Shown here piece after piece: positions 1-7,020 of a DNA stretch of 46,071 nt. Both the position numbers and the translations under genes were made by a program. Below the pieces are notes generated by a model. It was not told where the DNA came from, did no database searches, and worked only from the letters and a program-made list of their open reading frames with translations. The stretch is from Tyzzerella sp. GTDB lineage: Bacteria; Bacillota; Clostridia; Lachnospirales; Anaerotignaceae. Numbering within the stretch: the first letter of the stretch is position 1; each line of letters opens with the position of its first letter. Location of the stretch: positions 1 to 46,071 of the forward strand of contig DXZA01000063.1 in NCBI GenBank assembly GCA_019415525.1, read 5' to 3'.

Positions 1-57
<57 letters not shown>

Positions 58-262
58 AATTTTTCAAACGCTGTTTGTAAAATTTCATGAATAGTTTTTC
101 TTTAGAAAAACTATGAATAAAACTTTCACAAAACAACTTTGTTTGACCTGCCAGAATACTCTGACTTGTTTTTTCCAAAAATTACTTTGATGTTTTACAT
201 CAATTTAATTGACTTGGGTTGTGTTTTAATACACTATTTATTTTTCAAGGTTCACAGTGCAG
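58..262 (-). other. rrn leader with boxA-like motif and hairpins
   Basis: This is the transcribed leader between the rrn promoter and the 16S gene. A boxA-like TGAACCTTGAAAA lies on the minus strand at about 242-254, as expected of rRNA antitermination leaders. Two hairpins are visible: arms 187-192/198-203 (TTGATG...CATCAA), and a 10-bp stem with a 4-nt loop at 91-114. These are likely processing or antitermination structures; that role is inferred. Confidence 0.6.
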
Positions 263-267
263 AATTT

Positions 268-296
268 ATTCTAGCAAAAGAAGTACAGCTTGTCAA
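268..296 (-). promoter_or_regulatory. rrn promoter with AT-rich UP-like tract
   Basis: On the minus strand TTGACA (291-296) is followed after exactly 17 bases by TAGAAT (268-273). Upstream, 297-340 is nearly pure A/T with phased A and T tracts, including an 18-bp AT palindrome at 319-336. This resembles an UP element typical of strong rRNA promoters. It sits directly in front of the 16S leader. Confidence 0.88.
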
Positions 297-334
297 CACT
301 TTTTTAAAACTTTTTTTAAATTTTTTTAAAAAAA

Positions 335-1069
335 TTATAAATTACATATTTCTTTGAAAACTTCACCTATATTTTCGTTTATTATAAGGTCTGCTTTTTT
401 ATCATATGGAGTAACAGATTTATTTATAAGTATAAGCTTATTTCCTCTAAAATAATCTATAAGTCCAGCAGCAGGATAAACAGCAAGAGATGTTCCTCCA
501 ACAATAAGAACATCAGCCTCAGAAATATATTTTACAGAATTTCTTATAACATCTTGGTCTAATCCTTCCTCATAAAGAACTACATCAGGACGTACAACTC
601 CACCACATTTATCACAAAATGTAATACCATAATCTTTTGTAACATAATCAAGGTCAAAATTTTTACCACATTTCATACAATAATTTTTATAAAGTGTACC
701 ATGAAGTTCAAGAACGTTTTTACTACCCGCTTTTTGGTGAAGGTCATCAATATTTTGTGTTATAACAGCCTTAAGTTTACCTATCTTTTCAAGTTTAGCA
801 AGTCCATAATGAGCATTATTAGGCTTTGCATCAGGATAAAGAAGATTTTTTTTATAATACTTAAAGAAAATCTCTTTATTTCTCATAAAAAAAGAATGAC
901 TTAATATAGTTTCAGGATTATAACCATATTCACTTACAGCACTATAAATTCCCTTTTCACTTCTAAAATCCGGAATACCACTTTCAGTTGAAACACCTGC
1001 TCCACCAAAAAATACAATATTATTACTTTCATCTATTATTTTTTTTAATTCCATAACTTCTTTAGTCAT
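335..1069 (-). CDS. cobB: Sir2-family NAD-dependent protein deacylase
   Basis: The product is a 244-residue sirtuin that would remove acyl groups from lysines using NAD+, giving nicotinamide and O-acyl-ADP-ribose, in the cytoplasm. Visible signatures are the NAD-binding GAGVSTESGIPDFRS near the N-terminus, TQNIDDLHQKAGS, the LHGT catalytic histidine segment, and a Cys4 zinc knuckle (CxxC ... CxxC) around residues 125-150. The ATG at 1069 is chosen because AGGAGG (1078-1083) lies 8 nt upstream; a GTG at 1078 would overlap that ribosome-binding site. It is divergent from the 1166 gene. Its 3' end abuts the rrn UP tract and no clear terminator is seen, so read-through into the rrn leader is possible. 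The acyl specificity cannot be read from sequence. Confidence 0.92.
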   Translation of the reverse strand: MTKEVMELKKIIDESNNIVFFGGAGVSTESGIPDFRSEKGIYSAVSEYGYNPETILSHSFFMRNKEIFFKYYKKNLLYPDAKPNNAHYGLAKLEKIGKLKAVITQNIDDLHQKAGSKNVLELHGTLYKNYCMKCGKNFDLDYVTKDYGITFCDKCGGVVRPDVVLYEEGLDQDVIRNSVKYISEADVLIVGGTSLAVYPAAGLIDYFRGNKLILINKSVTPYDKKADLIINENIGEVFKEICNL

Positions 1070-1165
1070 AAATAACACCTCCTAATTTTATTTTATCACA
1101 ATTTTTTCATACTTTATAAAAAAACATCATATCTATAAATTAAAAAAATAAACTGAGGTAATAAA

Positions 1166-1585
1166 ATGGAAAACGAAAAAAATATAAATTATCTTACAAA
1201 TACTATATCAGATTTTTTAAAAACAAATTCAGAAACAGGGTTTCTTACATTTCAAGTAACAACAGCACAAGGAAATATACCTGTTGAAAACGCAAGAATA
1301 AGTGTAAGTATACCTTTAGGTAACGATTATCATATTGCAAAAATATTATATTCTGACGAAAGCGGAAAAACAAAACCTTTTCCTTTGCCTGCTCCTGATA
1401 GTTCACTTTCAAATGCTCCGGGAGGAAAAAAGCCATATTCAGAATATAATGTGTCTGCAACAGCTGACGGATATAACACAGTACAATTATTTAATGTACC
1501 TGTTTTTGAAGGTATAAACTCAATACAGCCTATAAATCTTCTTCCTGTATTCGGAGGAGAAAACGAAACTGTATTTGAAGAATAA
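1166..1585 (+). CDS. Carboxypeptidase-regulatory-like (CNA/transthyretin-fold) small protein
   Basis: The 139-residue product has no signal peptide or membrane segment. Residues about 25-125 resemble a carboxypeptidase-D regulatory-like beta-sandwich: TGFLTFQV...PVENARISV..., a flexible Pro/Ser/Gly loop, then YNVSATADGYNTV and a hydrophobic closing strand. Such folds usually bind or stack on partners rather than catalyse. It lies 30 bp upstream of the SpoIID-like gene at 1616 and is almost certainly co-transcribed with it, so the two probably form one structure or complex. A GAGG ribosome-binding site (1155-1158) precedes the ATG. CATACTTTA at 1108-1116 resembles a late-sporulation (SigK/SigG-type) -10 element, but no convincing -35 partner was found. 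The function is unknown. Confidence 0.7.
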   Translation: MENEKNINYLTNTISDFLKTNSETGFLTFQVTTAQGNIPVENARISVSIPLGNDYHIAKILYSDESGKTKPFPLPAPDSSLSNAPGGKKPYSEYNVSATADGYNTVQLFNVPVFEGINSIQPINLLPVFGGENETVFEE

Positions 1586-1615
1586 CCTAATAATTTATAA
1601 GAAAGGAAAATATAT

Positions 1616-2965
1616 ATGTCACAAGCAAAACTTCCATTTATACCAGAATACATAACTGTACATCTTGGTCTTCCAGATGAACCTGCTGAAAATGTAACAC
1701 TACCTTTTCCAGAATATATAAAAAATGTAGCATCAAGTGAAATTTATCCAACTTGGCCGGAAAGCGCAATAAGAGCAAATATTTATGCTCAAATAACATA
1801 TGCTTTAAATCGTGTATATACAGAATTTTATAGAAGTCAAGGATATGATTTTGATATAACAAATACAACACAGTTTGACCAAAAATTTATAAAAGATAGA
1901 GAAATATTTGAAAATATAAGTAATATAGTAGATGATATATTTACAAGTTATGTTGTTAAAGATGGTAGTATTGCTCCATTTTTCACAGCATATTGTAACG
2001 GTACAACATCAATATGTGATGGTCTTTCTCAATGGGGTACCGTTCCCCTTGCAAATGATGGTTTATCACCAATAGAAATATTAGAATACTATTATGGAAA
2101 TGATATAAACATTGTTGAAAATGCACCAATATCAGCAAACGTTCCTTCCTACCCTGGAGTTCCTTTAAAACTTGGAAGTGCCGGAAATGATGTTATGCTA
2201 TTACAGCAACAACTTAATAGAATATCAGGTAATTATCCAGCAATACCAAAAATAAAAAATATAAACGGAATTTTCGGAAAAGATACAGAAGAGGCTGTAA
2301 AAGAATTCCAAAGAGTATTTAATCTAACTCCTGACGGTATTGTTGGAAAATCAACTTGGTATAAAATTAAATATGTATACAATGGAATTAAACGTCTTAA
2401 TGAACTTACATCTGAGGGAATAGCTCTTGAAGAAGTACAACTTCCATTTCCTTTAGTACTTGCAGAAGGTTCAAGAGGAGATGCAGTAAAAATACTACAA
2501 TATTATTTAAATTTTATAGGATATTTTTATAATGGTATACCTTCCGTAAAAATAGATGGTATATTTGGTTCTGCAACAAAAAATGCTGTTGAAGCATTCC
2601 AAAATTTATTTGGTCTTCCTGCTGATGGTATTGTTGGAAATGTAACATGGTATAATCTAAACAAAGCATATACATCAATATTAAATACTTTGCCTGAAGG
2701 TTATGAAGGAAACAATGCTGTACTTTATCCAGGATTTTTCCTTACTGAAGGTACACGTGATGAAAATGTAAGACTTCTACAAGAGTATATAAATGCTATA
2801 TCTGTATATTACGACAATATACCTTCAGTAACTGCTGACGGCGTATTTGGTCCTAGAACAAAAGAAGCAGTTAAAGCAATACAAAAAATGGCAGGTATAG
2901 ACGTTAACGGTGTTGTAGGCCCTGTAACGTGGAATTATATAGCACAAATATACAGTGACCTTTAA
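1616..2965 (+). CDS. SpoIID/LytB-like domain protein with three peptidoglycan-binding repeats
   Basis: The product has 449 residues. Residues about 30-165 resemble the SpoIID/LytB fold: a VASSEIYPTWPESAIRAN segment with a Glu (E42) in the position of the family's 'SEMP' catalytic Glu, then AYCNGTTSIC (C127/C134), then GLSQWGT and an ILEYYYG motif. Three PG_binding_1 repeats follow at about 185-255, 285-350 and 372-445, each with an 'F.NG.D/V.G..TW'-type end. The family cleaves or enhances cleavage of glycan strands; activity here is inferred. There is no N-terminal signal peptide, which is odd for a wall-acting protein unless it acts after mother-cell expression or on a spore. It is co-transcribed with the 1166 gene and ends at a strong terminator. 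Confidence 0.8.
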   Translation: MSQAKLPFIPEYITVHLGLPDEPAENVTLPFPEYIKNVASSEIYPTWPESAIRANIYAQITYALNRVYTEFYRSQGYDFDITNTTQFDQKFIKDREIFENISNIVDDIFTSYVVKDGSIAPFFTAYCNGTTSICDGLSQWGTVPLANDGLSPIEILEYYYGNDINIVENAPISANVPSYPGVPLKLGSAGNDVMLLQQQLNRISGNYPAIPKIKNINGIFGKDTEEAVKEFQRVFNLTPDGIVGKSTWYKIKYVYNGIKRLNELTSEGIALEEVQLPFPLVLAEGSRGDAVKILQYYLNFIGYFYNGIPSVKIDGIFGSATKNAVEAFQNLFGLPADGIVGNVTWYNLNKAYTSILNTLPEGYEGNNAVLYPGFFLTEGTRDENVRLLQEYINAISVYYDNIPSVTADGVFGPRTKEAVKAIQKMAGIDVNGVVGPVTWNYIAQIYSDL

Positions 2966-2970
2966 AATAA

Positions 2971-3003
2971 AAAAGGCAGTTATTTTTATAACTGCCTTTT
3001 TTT
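2971..3003. terminator. Bidirectional terminator between convergent genes
   Basis: GGCAGTTAT (2975-2983) and ATAACTGCC (2988-2996) form a perfect stem flanked by A4 and a T run, so it can terminate in both directions. The hairpin also encodes the last residues and stop codon of the convergent XRE gene. Confidence 0.88.
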
Positions 3004-3288
3004 CAAAAATAAATTTATAATATTTATAATAATATTTTTTTCTTCTTTGGAAAGCTTTTCAAATTTATTGTTTAAATCTTTATTCTTAAATTCTCTTCCC
3101 AAAAGATAATCTATAGATACATCAAAATAATCTGCTATTTTTATCAAAGTATAAATAGATGGTTCATTTCTTCCAGATTCATAATTTGCTACCGCAGTAT
3201 ATCCATAACCTAATACTTTAGCCAATTTATCTTGACTTATCCCATTATTTTTTCTTAATTGTTTTATTCTTTCAGATAATATAGACAT
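2986..3288 (-). CDS. XRE-family (Cro/CI-type HTH) transcriptional regulator
   Basis: The 100-residue product has a lambda-repressor-like HTH at about residues 5-60 (SERIKQLRKNNGISQDKLAKVLG...GYTAVANYESGRNEP...LIKIADYFDVSIDYLLG), followed by a charged helical tail. It should bind DNA as a dimer in the cytoplasm. The ATG at 3288 is preferred over an in-frame start at 3345: the HTH begins just after it, AAGGTGG lies upstream, and the longer form would overlap the promoter. The last five codons and the stop lie inside the terminator hairpin. The promoter spacer carries an inverted repeat that suggests autoregulation. Target genes are unknown; the divergent 3398 HTH gene is the nearest candidate. 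Confidence 0.88.
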   Translation of the reverse strand: MSILSERIKQLRKNNGISQDKLAKVLGYGYTAVANYESGRNEPSIYTLIKIADYFDVSIDYLLGREFKNKDLNNKFEKLSKEEKNIIINIINLFLKKRQL

Positions 3289-3316
3289 ATACACCACCAC
3301 CTTATTATATAAAACT

Positions 3317-3345
3317 ATTATAGATACTTTTTTCAGTATATTCAA
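3317..3345 (-). promoter_or_regulatory. XRE regulator promoter with internal inverted repeat
   Basis: On the minus strand TTGAAT (3340-3345), a 17-base spacer and TATAAT (3317-3322). The spacer is almost wholly an inverted repeat, ATACT-N6-AGTAT (3324-3328 and 3335-3339). That is a natural operator position for a repressor that competes with polymerase. Confidence 0.75.
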
Positions 3346-3397
3346 TACCTATCAAAAAAAACATAATAATTATTAATAAATAAAAGGGGGTATTGTA

Positions 3398-3601
3398 TTG
3401 ATAAGTTATAAGCCACTATGGGAAACTATGAAAAACAGAAAAATAACAACATATACACTTATAAATAAATATAATATAAACCCTCGAACAATAAATAATT
3501 TAAAACATAATAAATCAATAACAATCTATACAATGGAACAACTTTGTAAAATACTTAATTGTACACCGAATGATATTGTAGAATTTAAAGAAGATATTTA
3601 A
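3398..3601 (+). CDS. Small Cro/CI-type HTH protein
   Basis: This 67-residue protein is almost only a helix-turn-helix domain: KPLWETMKNRKITTYTLI, then NPRTINNLKHNKSITIYTM, then EQLCKILNCTPNDIVEF. This is the pattern of the short YozG/HTH_26-like XRE proteins. It starts at a TTG (3398) with AGGGGG (3385-3390) 7 nt upstream. It is divergent from the XRE regulator, with 109 bp between them, as in a cI/cro-like or autoregulatory pair. Regulon and partner are unknown. Confidence 0.8.
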   Translation: MISYKPLWETMKNRKITTYTLINKYNINPRTINNLKHNKSITIYTMEQLCKILNCTPNDIVEFKEDI

Positions 3602-3606
3602 AATAA

Positions 3607-3638
3607 AAAGACGGTTATTTAAATAAAAAACCGCCTTT
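3607..3638 (-). terminator. his operon terminator
   Basis: Arms at 3610-3616 and 3629-3635. Read on the minus strand every pair forms (one G-U wobble) and a T run follows. Read on the plus strand the same pair becomes an A-C mismatch. The structure is therefore better suited to ending the his operon than the small HTH gene. Confidence 0.75.
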
Positions 3639-3659
3639 AAAATAAATAGTATAAAAATA

Positions 3660-3989
3660 TTATATTTCGCCTTTTGTGTTAAACTTTTTAAGATTTCCTT
3701 CTTTAAGTTCACGTCTTGCTAATTCTTCGAAAACATCGTCCCAAGAAAGACCTTTTACAGCAAGAAGTACACTAAGATGATACATAAGGTCTGACATTTC
3801 ATATATAACCTCTTTATTATCATCATTTTTTGAAGCAATAACTGTTTCTGTTGCTTCTTCTCCAACTTTTTTAAGTATTTTATCAATACCTTTATCAAAA
3901 AGATAATTTGTGTAAGAACCCTCTTTAGGATTTACTTTTCTATCTTCAATAACCTTTGAAACCTCATAAAGCACATTTGAAAGCTCCAT
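3660..3989 (-). CDS. hisE: Phosphoribosyl-ATP diphosphatase
   Basis: The 109-residue enzyme is an all-alpha NTP-pyrophosphohydrolase that converts phosphoribosyl-ATP to phosphoribosyl-AMP, step two of histidine synthesis. It shows the MazG-like metal-binding pattern (KKVGEEATETVIASKNDD, then EVIYEMSDLMYHL). The size is normal for a stand-alone HisE. Its ATG shares one base with the hisI stop (TAATG at 3987-3991), so the two are probably translationally coupled. It is the last gene of the operon, followed by the terminator at 3607-3638. Confidence 0.96.
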   Translation of the reverse strand: MELSNVLYEVSKVIEDRKVNPKEGSYTNYLFDKGIDKILKKVGEEATETVIASKNDDNKEVIYEMSDLMYHLSVLLAVKGLSWDDVFEELARRELKEGNLKKFNTKGEI

Positions 3990-4324
3990 TATATAACCTC
4001 CTCATCTTTGTAATTTCTATAAAAACAAGAGCGTTTTCCTGTATGACAAGCTGCTCCGATTTGGTCTATTTTAATTAAAAGAGCATCACCGTCGCAATCA
4101 TAAAGTATTTCTTTAACATACTGATAATGACCTGATGTATCCCCTTTATGCCAAAGTTCCTGTCTGCTTCTACTGTAATAATGTACTGTTCCTTTTTCAA
4201 GAGTAAGTTTCAAAGCCTCTTTATTAGCATATGCAAGCATAAGTACTTGACCTGTTTCATAATCCTGTGTAATAACAGGAATTAATCCTTTTTCGTCAAA
4301 TTTAAGTTTATCTATAAAATCCAT
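3989..4324 (-). CDS. hisI: Phosphoribosyl-AMP cyclohydrolase
   Basis: The 111-residue enzyme opens the adenine ring of phosphoribosyl-AMP, step three of histidine synthesis. The metal-binding pattern is intact: an SRSRQELWHKGDTSGH segment, then DCDGDALLIKIDQ, then GAACHTGKRSCFYR with the conserved cysteines. Here HisI and HisE are separate proteins rather than the fused HisIE of enterobacteria. It lies 15 bp after hisF, with an AAGGGTG ribosome-binding site. Confidence 0.97.
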   Translation of the reverse strand: MDFIDKLKFDEKGLIPVITQDYETGQVLMLAYANKEALKLTLEKGTVHYYSRSRQELWHKGDTSGHYQYVKEILYDCDGDALLIKIDQIGAACHTGKRSCFYRNYKDEEVI

Positions 4325-4339
4325 AAAATCACCCTTTAT

Positions 4340-5098
4340 TTAAAGCCTTACAGGTACGTTTTTATTTTTAAGATATTTTTTAAGGTCTGTTATATCAAGC
4401 TCTCTAAAATGGAAAAGAGAAGCCGCTAAAGCAGCATCTGCACCACCTTCAGTTAAAGCCTCATAAAAATGTTCTTCTTTCCCTGCACCACCTGATGCAA
4501 TAACAGGAATTTTTACAGCCTCAGAAACAGCCTTTGTAAGTTCTATGTCATAGCCATTTTTAACACCGTCACAATCCATACTTGTAAGAAGTATTTCACC
4601 AGCTCCTCTAGCCTCTGCTTCCTGTGCCCATAAAACAGCATCTTTACCTGTATTTACACGACCACCATTCAAATAAACATCAAATCCGCCATCATCACAT
4701 CTTTTAGCGTCAATAGCAACAACAACACATTGATTTCCAAATTTTTCAGCAGCTTCATTTATAAGTTCAGGACGTTTAAGAGCAGCAGAATTTATTGAAA
4801 TCTTATCTGCACCGGCATTTAAAATAGTTCTGAAATCTTCTATTGTTCTTATACCGCCACCAACAGTAAGAGGTATAAAAACCTGTTCTGCTGTACGTCT
4901 AACAACATCAACCATTGTATTTCTTTCATCAGAAGATGCTGTTATATCAAGAAAAACAATTTCGTCAGCCATAGACTCGTTATATATTTTAGCAACTTCA
5001 ACAGGGTCGCCGGCATCTTTAAGGTTTACAAAATTAACACCCTTAACAACTCTACCATTACATACATCTAAACAAGGTATTATTCTTTTTGTATGCAA
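4340..5098 (-). CDS. hisF: Imidazole glycerol phosphate synthase, cyclase subunit
   Basis: The 252-residue TIM barrel uses ammonia from HisH to turn PRFAR into imidazole-glycerol phosphate and AICAR. It starts KRIIPCLDV with the catalytic Asp, has the second Asp in IASGGAGKEEH-adjacent barrel loops, and has the phosphate-binding GGGIRT segment. The start codon is TTG (5096-5098), with AGGGTG (5105-5110) 6 nt upstream; no better in-frame ATG would keep the first beta-strand. The ribosome-binding site overlaps the end of hisA, which suggests coupling. Confidence 0.97.
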   Translation of the reverse strand: MHTKRIIPCLDVCNGRVVKGVNFVNLKDAGDPVEVAKIYNESMADEIVFLDITASSDERNTMVDVVRRTAEQVFIPLTVGGGIRTIEDFRTILNAGADKISINSAALKRPELINEAAEKFGNQCVVVAIDAKRCDDGGFDVYLNGGRVNTGKDAVLWAQEAEARGAGEILLTSMDCDGVKNGYDIELTKAVSEAVKIPVIASGGAGKEEHFYEALTEGGADAALAASLFHFRELDITDLKKYLKNKNVPVRL

Positions 5099-5103
5099 TT
5101 AAT

Positions 5104-5823
5104 TCACCCTCTTTCAAATCTATCAACAGCTTCTTTAAGGTTTATTGCACCTGTATAGAGAGCTTTACCTATAATTGCACCATGAGCATTTATTTTAGCA
5201 ACATTTTCAAGGTCATTCATTCCGGAAACACCACCGGAAGCAATAATATCAATTCCTGTTGTATCAACAATTTCTTTTGTAGCCTCTATATTAGGTCCAC
5301 TCATCATTCCATCTTTTGAAATATCAGTATATATTATAGTTTTCACACCATAATCACGCATTTTTACACAAAGTTCAACAGCTGAAACTTCACTTACCTC
5401 TTCCCAACCTGAAACGGCAACCATACCATTTTTAGCATCAATTCCAACAGCTATTGCATCACCGAATTTTTCAACAGCCTCTTTAACTATTTCAGGATTT
5501 TTCACAGCAACAGTACCAAGTATTACTCTTCTAACACCGAGAGCAAGTTTATTTTCTATATCTTCCATAGTTCTTATGCCACCACCAGTTTGAACAGGTA
5601 CATCTGAAAGATTAGCAATTTCTTTTATAATATCACTATTTACTCCAGAACCTTCTCTTGCACCATCAAGGTCAACAAGATGTATGTATGAAGCACCATT
5701 TTTTATCCATTCCTTAACAACTTCAACAGGGTTATCATTATAAACTGTCATATCATCAAAATTTCCCTGTCTAAGTCTAACACATTTACCATTTTTAATA
5801 TCTATTGCAGGATATATTTTCAT
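5104..5823 (-). CDS. hisA: ProFAR isomerase
   Basis: The 239-residue (beta-alpha)8 barrel isomerises ProFAR to PRFAR in histidine synthesis. It shows the paired catalytic aspartates (YPAIDIKNGKCVRL at the N-terminus and IYTDISKDGM near residue 170) and phosphate-binding GGGIRT and ASGGVS loops. The ATG at 5823 is chosen because GGAGGG (5832-5837) is 8 nt upstream; a TTG at 5829 is too close to that site. It begins just after the hisH stop codon, within a tight cluster. Confidence 0.97.
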   Translation of the reverse strand: MKIYPAIDIKNGKCVRLRQGNFDDMTVYNDNPVEVVKEWIKNGASYIHLVDLDGAREGSGVNSDIIKEIANLSDVPVQTGGGIRTMEDIENKLALGVRRVILGTVAVKNPEIVKEAVEKFGDAIAVGIDAKNGMVAVSGWEEVSEVSAVELCVKMRDYGVKTIIYTDISKDGMMSGPNIEATKEIVDTTGIDIIASGGVSGMNDLENVAKINAHGAIIGKALYTGAINLKEAVDRFERG

Positions 5824-5825
5824 AA

Positions 5826-6422
5826 TCAAAGCCCTCCGAAATTTTTAAGTATTTTAAGTCCTGTGTTTCCACTTTTTTCTGGGTGGAACTGAAGTGCAAA
5901 AACATTGTCTTTTTGTGCAGCAACCTGTATTTCTCTACCATAGAATGTAGTTGCACTTACAACAGGTGCATCAGTTTCAAGAAAATATGAATGAACAAAA
6001 TAAACATATGGCTCATCACCAAGACCTTCAAAAAGAGGGCTTCTCATTTTTATATCAAGTGAATTCCAACCTATATGGGGTCTTTTAACATTATCAGGAA
6101 GAAGTTTTATTTCACCTTTAATTATACCAAGACCTTCATGTTCTCCGTATTCATAACTTTTATCAAAAACCATTTGCATACCTAAACAAATACCTAAAAA
6201 AGGCTTTTTTAAGTCAACAGCTTTATATATTTCTTCATCAATATGTTTTTCTCTTATTGTTTTTATAGCATCGCCAAAAGCACCAACACCAGGAAGAACA
6301 ATTTTATCAGCTTTTCTTATTTTTTCTATATCATCAGTAACAATAGCATCATATCCAACAAACTCAAAAGCTTTTTGAACACTTCTAAGGTTACCCATAC
6401 CATAATCTATAATAGCAATCAT
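5826..6422 (-). CDS. hisH: Imidazole glycerol phosphate synthase, glutamine amidotransferase subunit
   Basis: The 198-residue class I glutaminase supplies ammonia to HisF. The nucleophile elbow is LGICLGMQM, and the catalytic His-Glu pair is in LQFHPEKSG near the C-terminus. An upstream in-frame ATG at 6458 would extend it into hisB; the ATG at 6422 has GGAGGTG 6 nt upstream and begins with the canonical MIAIIDYGMGNL. It overlaps nothing but follows hisB by only one base. Confidence 0.97.
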   Translation of the reverse strand: MIAIIDYGMGNLRSVQKAFEFVGYDAIVTDDIEKIRKADKIVLPGVGAFGDAIKTIREKHIDEEIYKAVDLKKPFLGICLGMQMVFDKSYEYGEHEGLGIIKGEIKLLPDNVKRPHIGWNSLDIKMRSPLFEGLGDEPYVYFVHSYFLETDAPVVSATTFYGREIQVAAQKDNVFALQFHPEKSGNTGLKILKNFGGL

Positions 6423-6423
6423 A

Positions 6424-7014
6424 TTACACCTCCAACATACCTTTAGTGGAATGTACACCCTTTATTCTTTCGTCATATGATAAAGCTATATCAAGGGCAT
6501 TTCCAAAAGCTTTAAACATAGCTTCTGCTATATGATGATTATTTTTACCTGCAAGAACTTTTATATGAAGATTAAGACCACAGTTTATACAAACTGCTCT
6601 GAAAAATTCTTCTATCATTTCTGTGTCCATATCCCCTATTCTTTCCATAGTAAATTCACCATCAAAACAAAGTAAAGGACGACCTGAAAAATCAAGAGAA
6701 GCAATAACAAGAGCTTCTTCCATAGGCATTATAAAACTTCCGTATCTTCTTATACCTTCTTTATTTCCAACACATTCTGTAAGGCATTTTCCAAAAACAA
6801 TACCAACATCTTCAACAGTATGGTGACAATCAACGTATAAATCACCTTCAGCCTTAACATCAAGGTCTATAAATCCATGTTTAGAAATATGTGCAAGCAT
6901 ATGGTCAAAAAAGCCAACACCTGTGGAAATATTATTTTTTCCACTGCCATCTATATTCATTTTCATTTTTATTTTTGTTTCGAATGTATTTCTCTCAATC
7001 TCTGCAATACGCAT
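6424..7014 (-). CDS. hisB: Imidazoleglycerol-phosphate dehydratase
   Basis: The 196-residue manganese enzyme dehydrates imidazole-glycerol phosphate to imidazole-acetol phosphate. Both histidine-rich metal motifs are present (DCHHTVEDV and KNNHHIAEAMFKAFG), together with GVGFFDHML. It is the monofunctional form, without the N-terminal histidinol-phosphatase domain of the enterobacterial fusion, so a separate phosphatase is needed elsewhere. It lies six bases after hisD, with an AAAGGGG ribosome-binding site. Confidence 0.97.
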   Translation of the reverse strand: MRIAEIERNTFETKIKMKMNIDGSGKNNISTGVGFFDHMLAHISKHGFIDLDVKAEGDLYVDCHHTVEDVGIVFGKCLTECVGNKEGIRRYGSFIMPMEEALVIASLDFSGRPLLCFDGEFTMERIGDMDTEMIEEFFRAVCINCGLNLHIKVLAGKNNHHIAEAMFKAFGNALDIALSYDERIKGVHSTKGMLEV

Positions 7015-7020
7015 AAAATT

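Noticed and set aside
1330..1653. Antisense frame over the 1166 gene
   Set aside because: It is a shadow of the real gene, with no start signal and no recognisable protein features.
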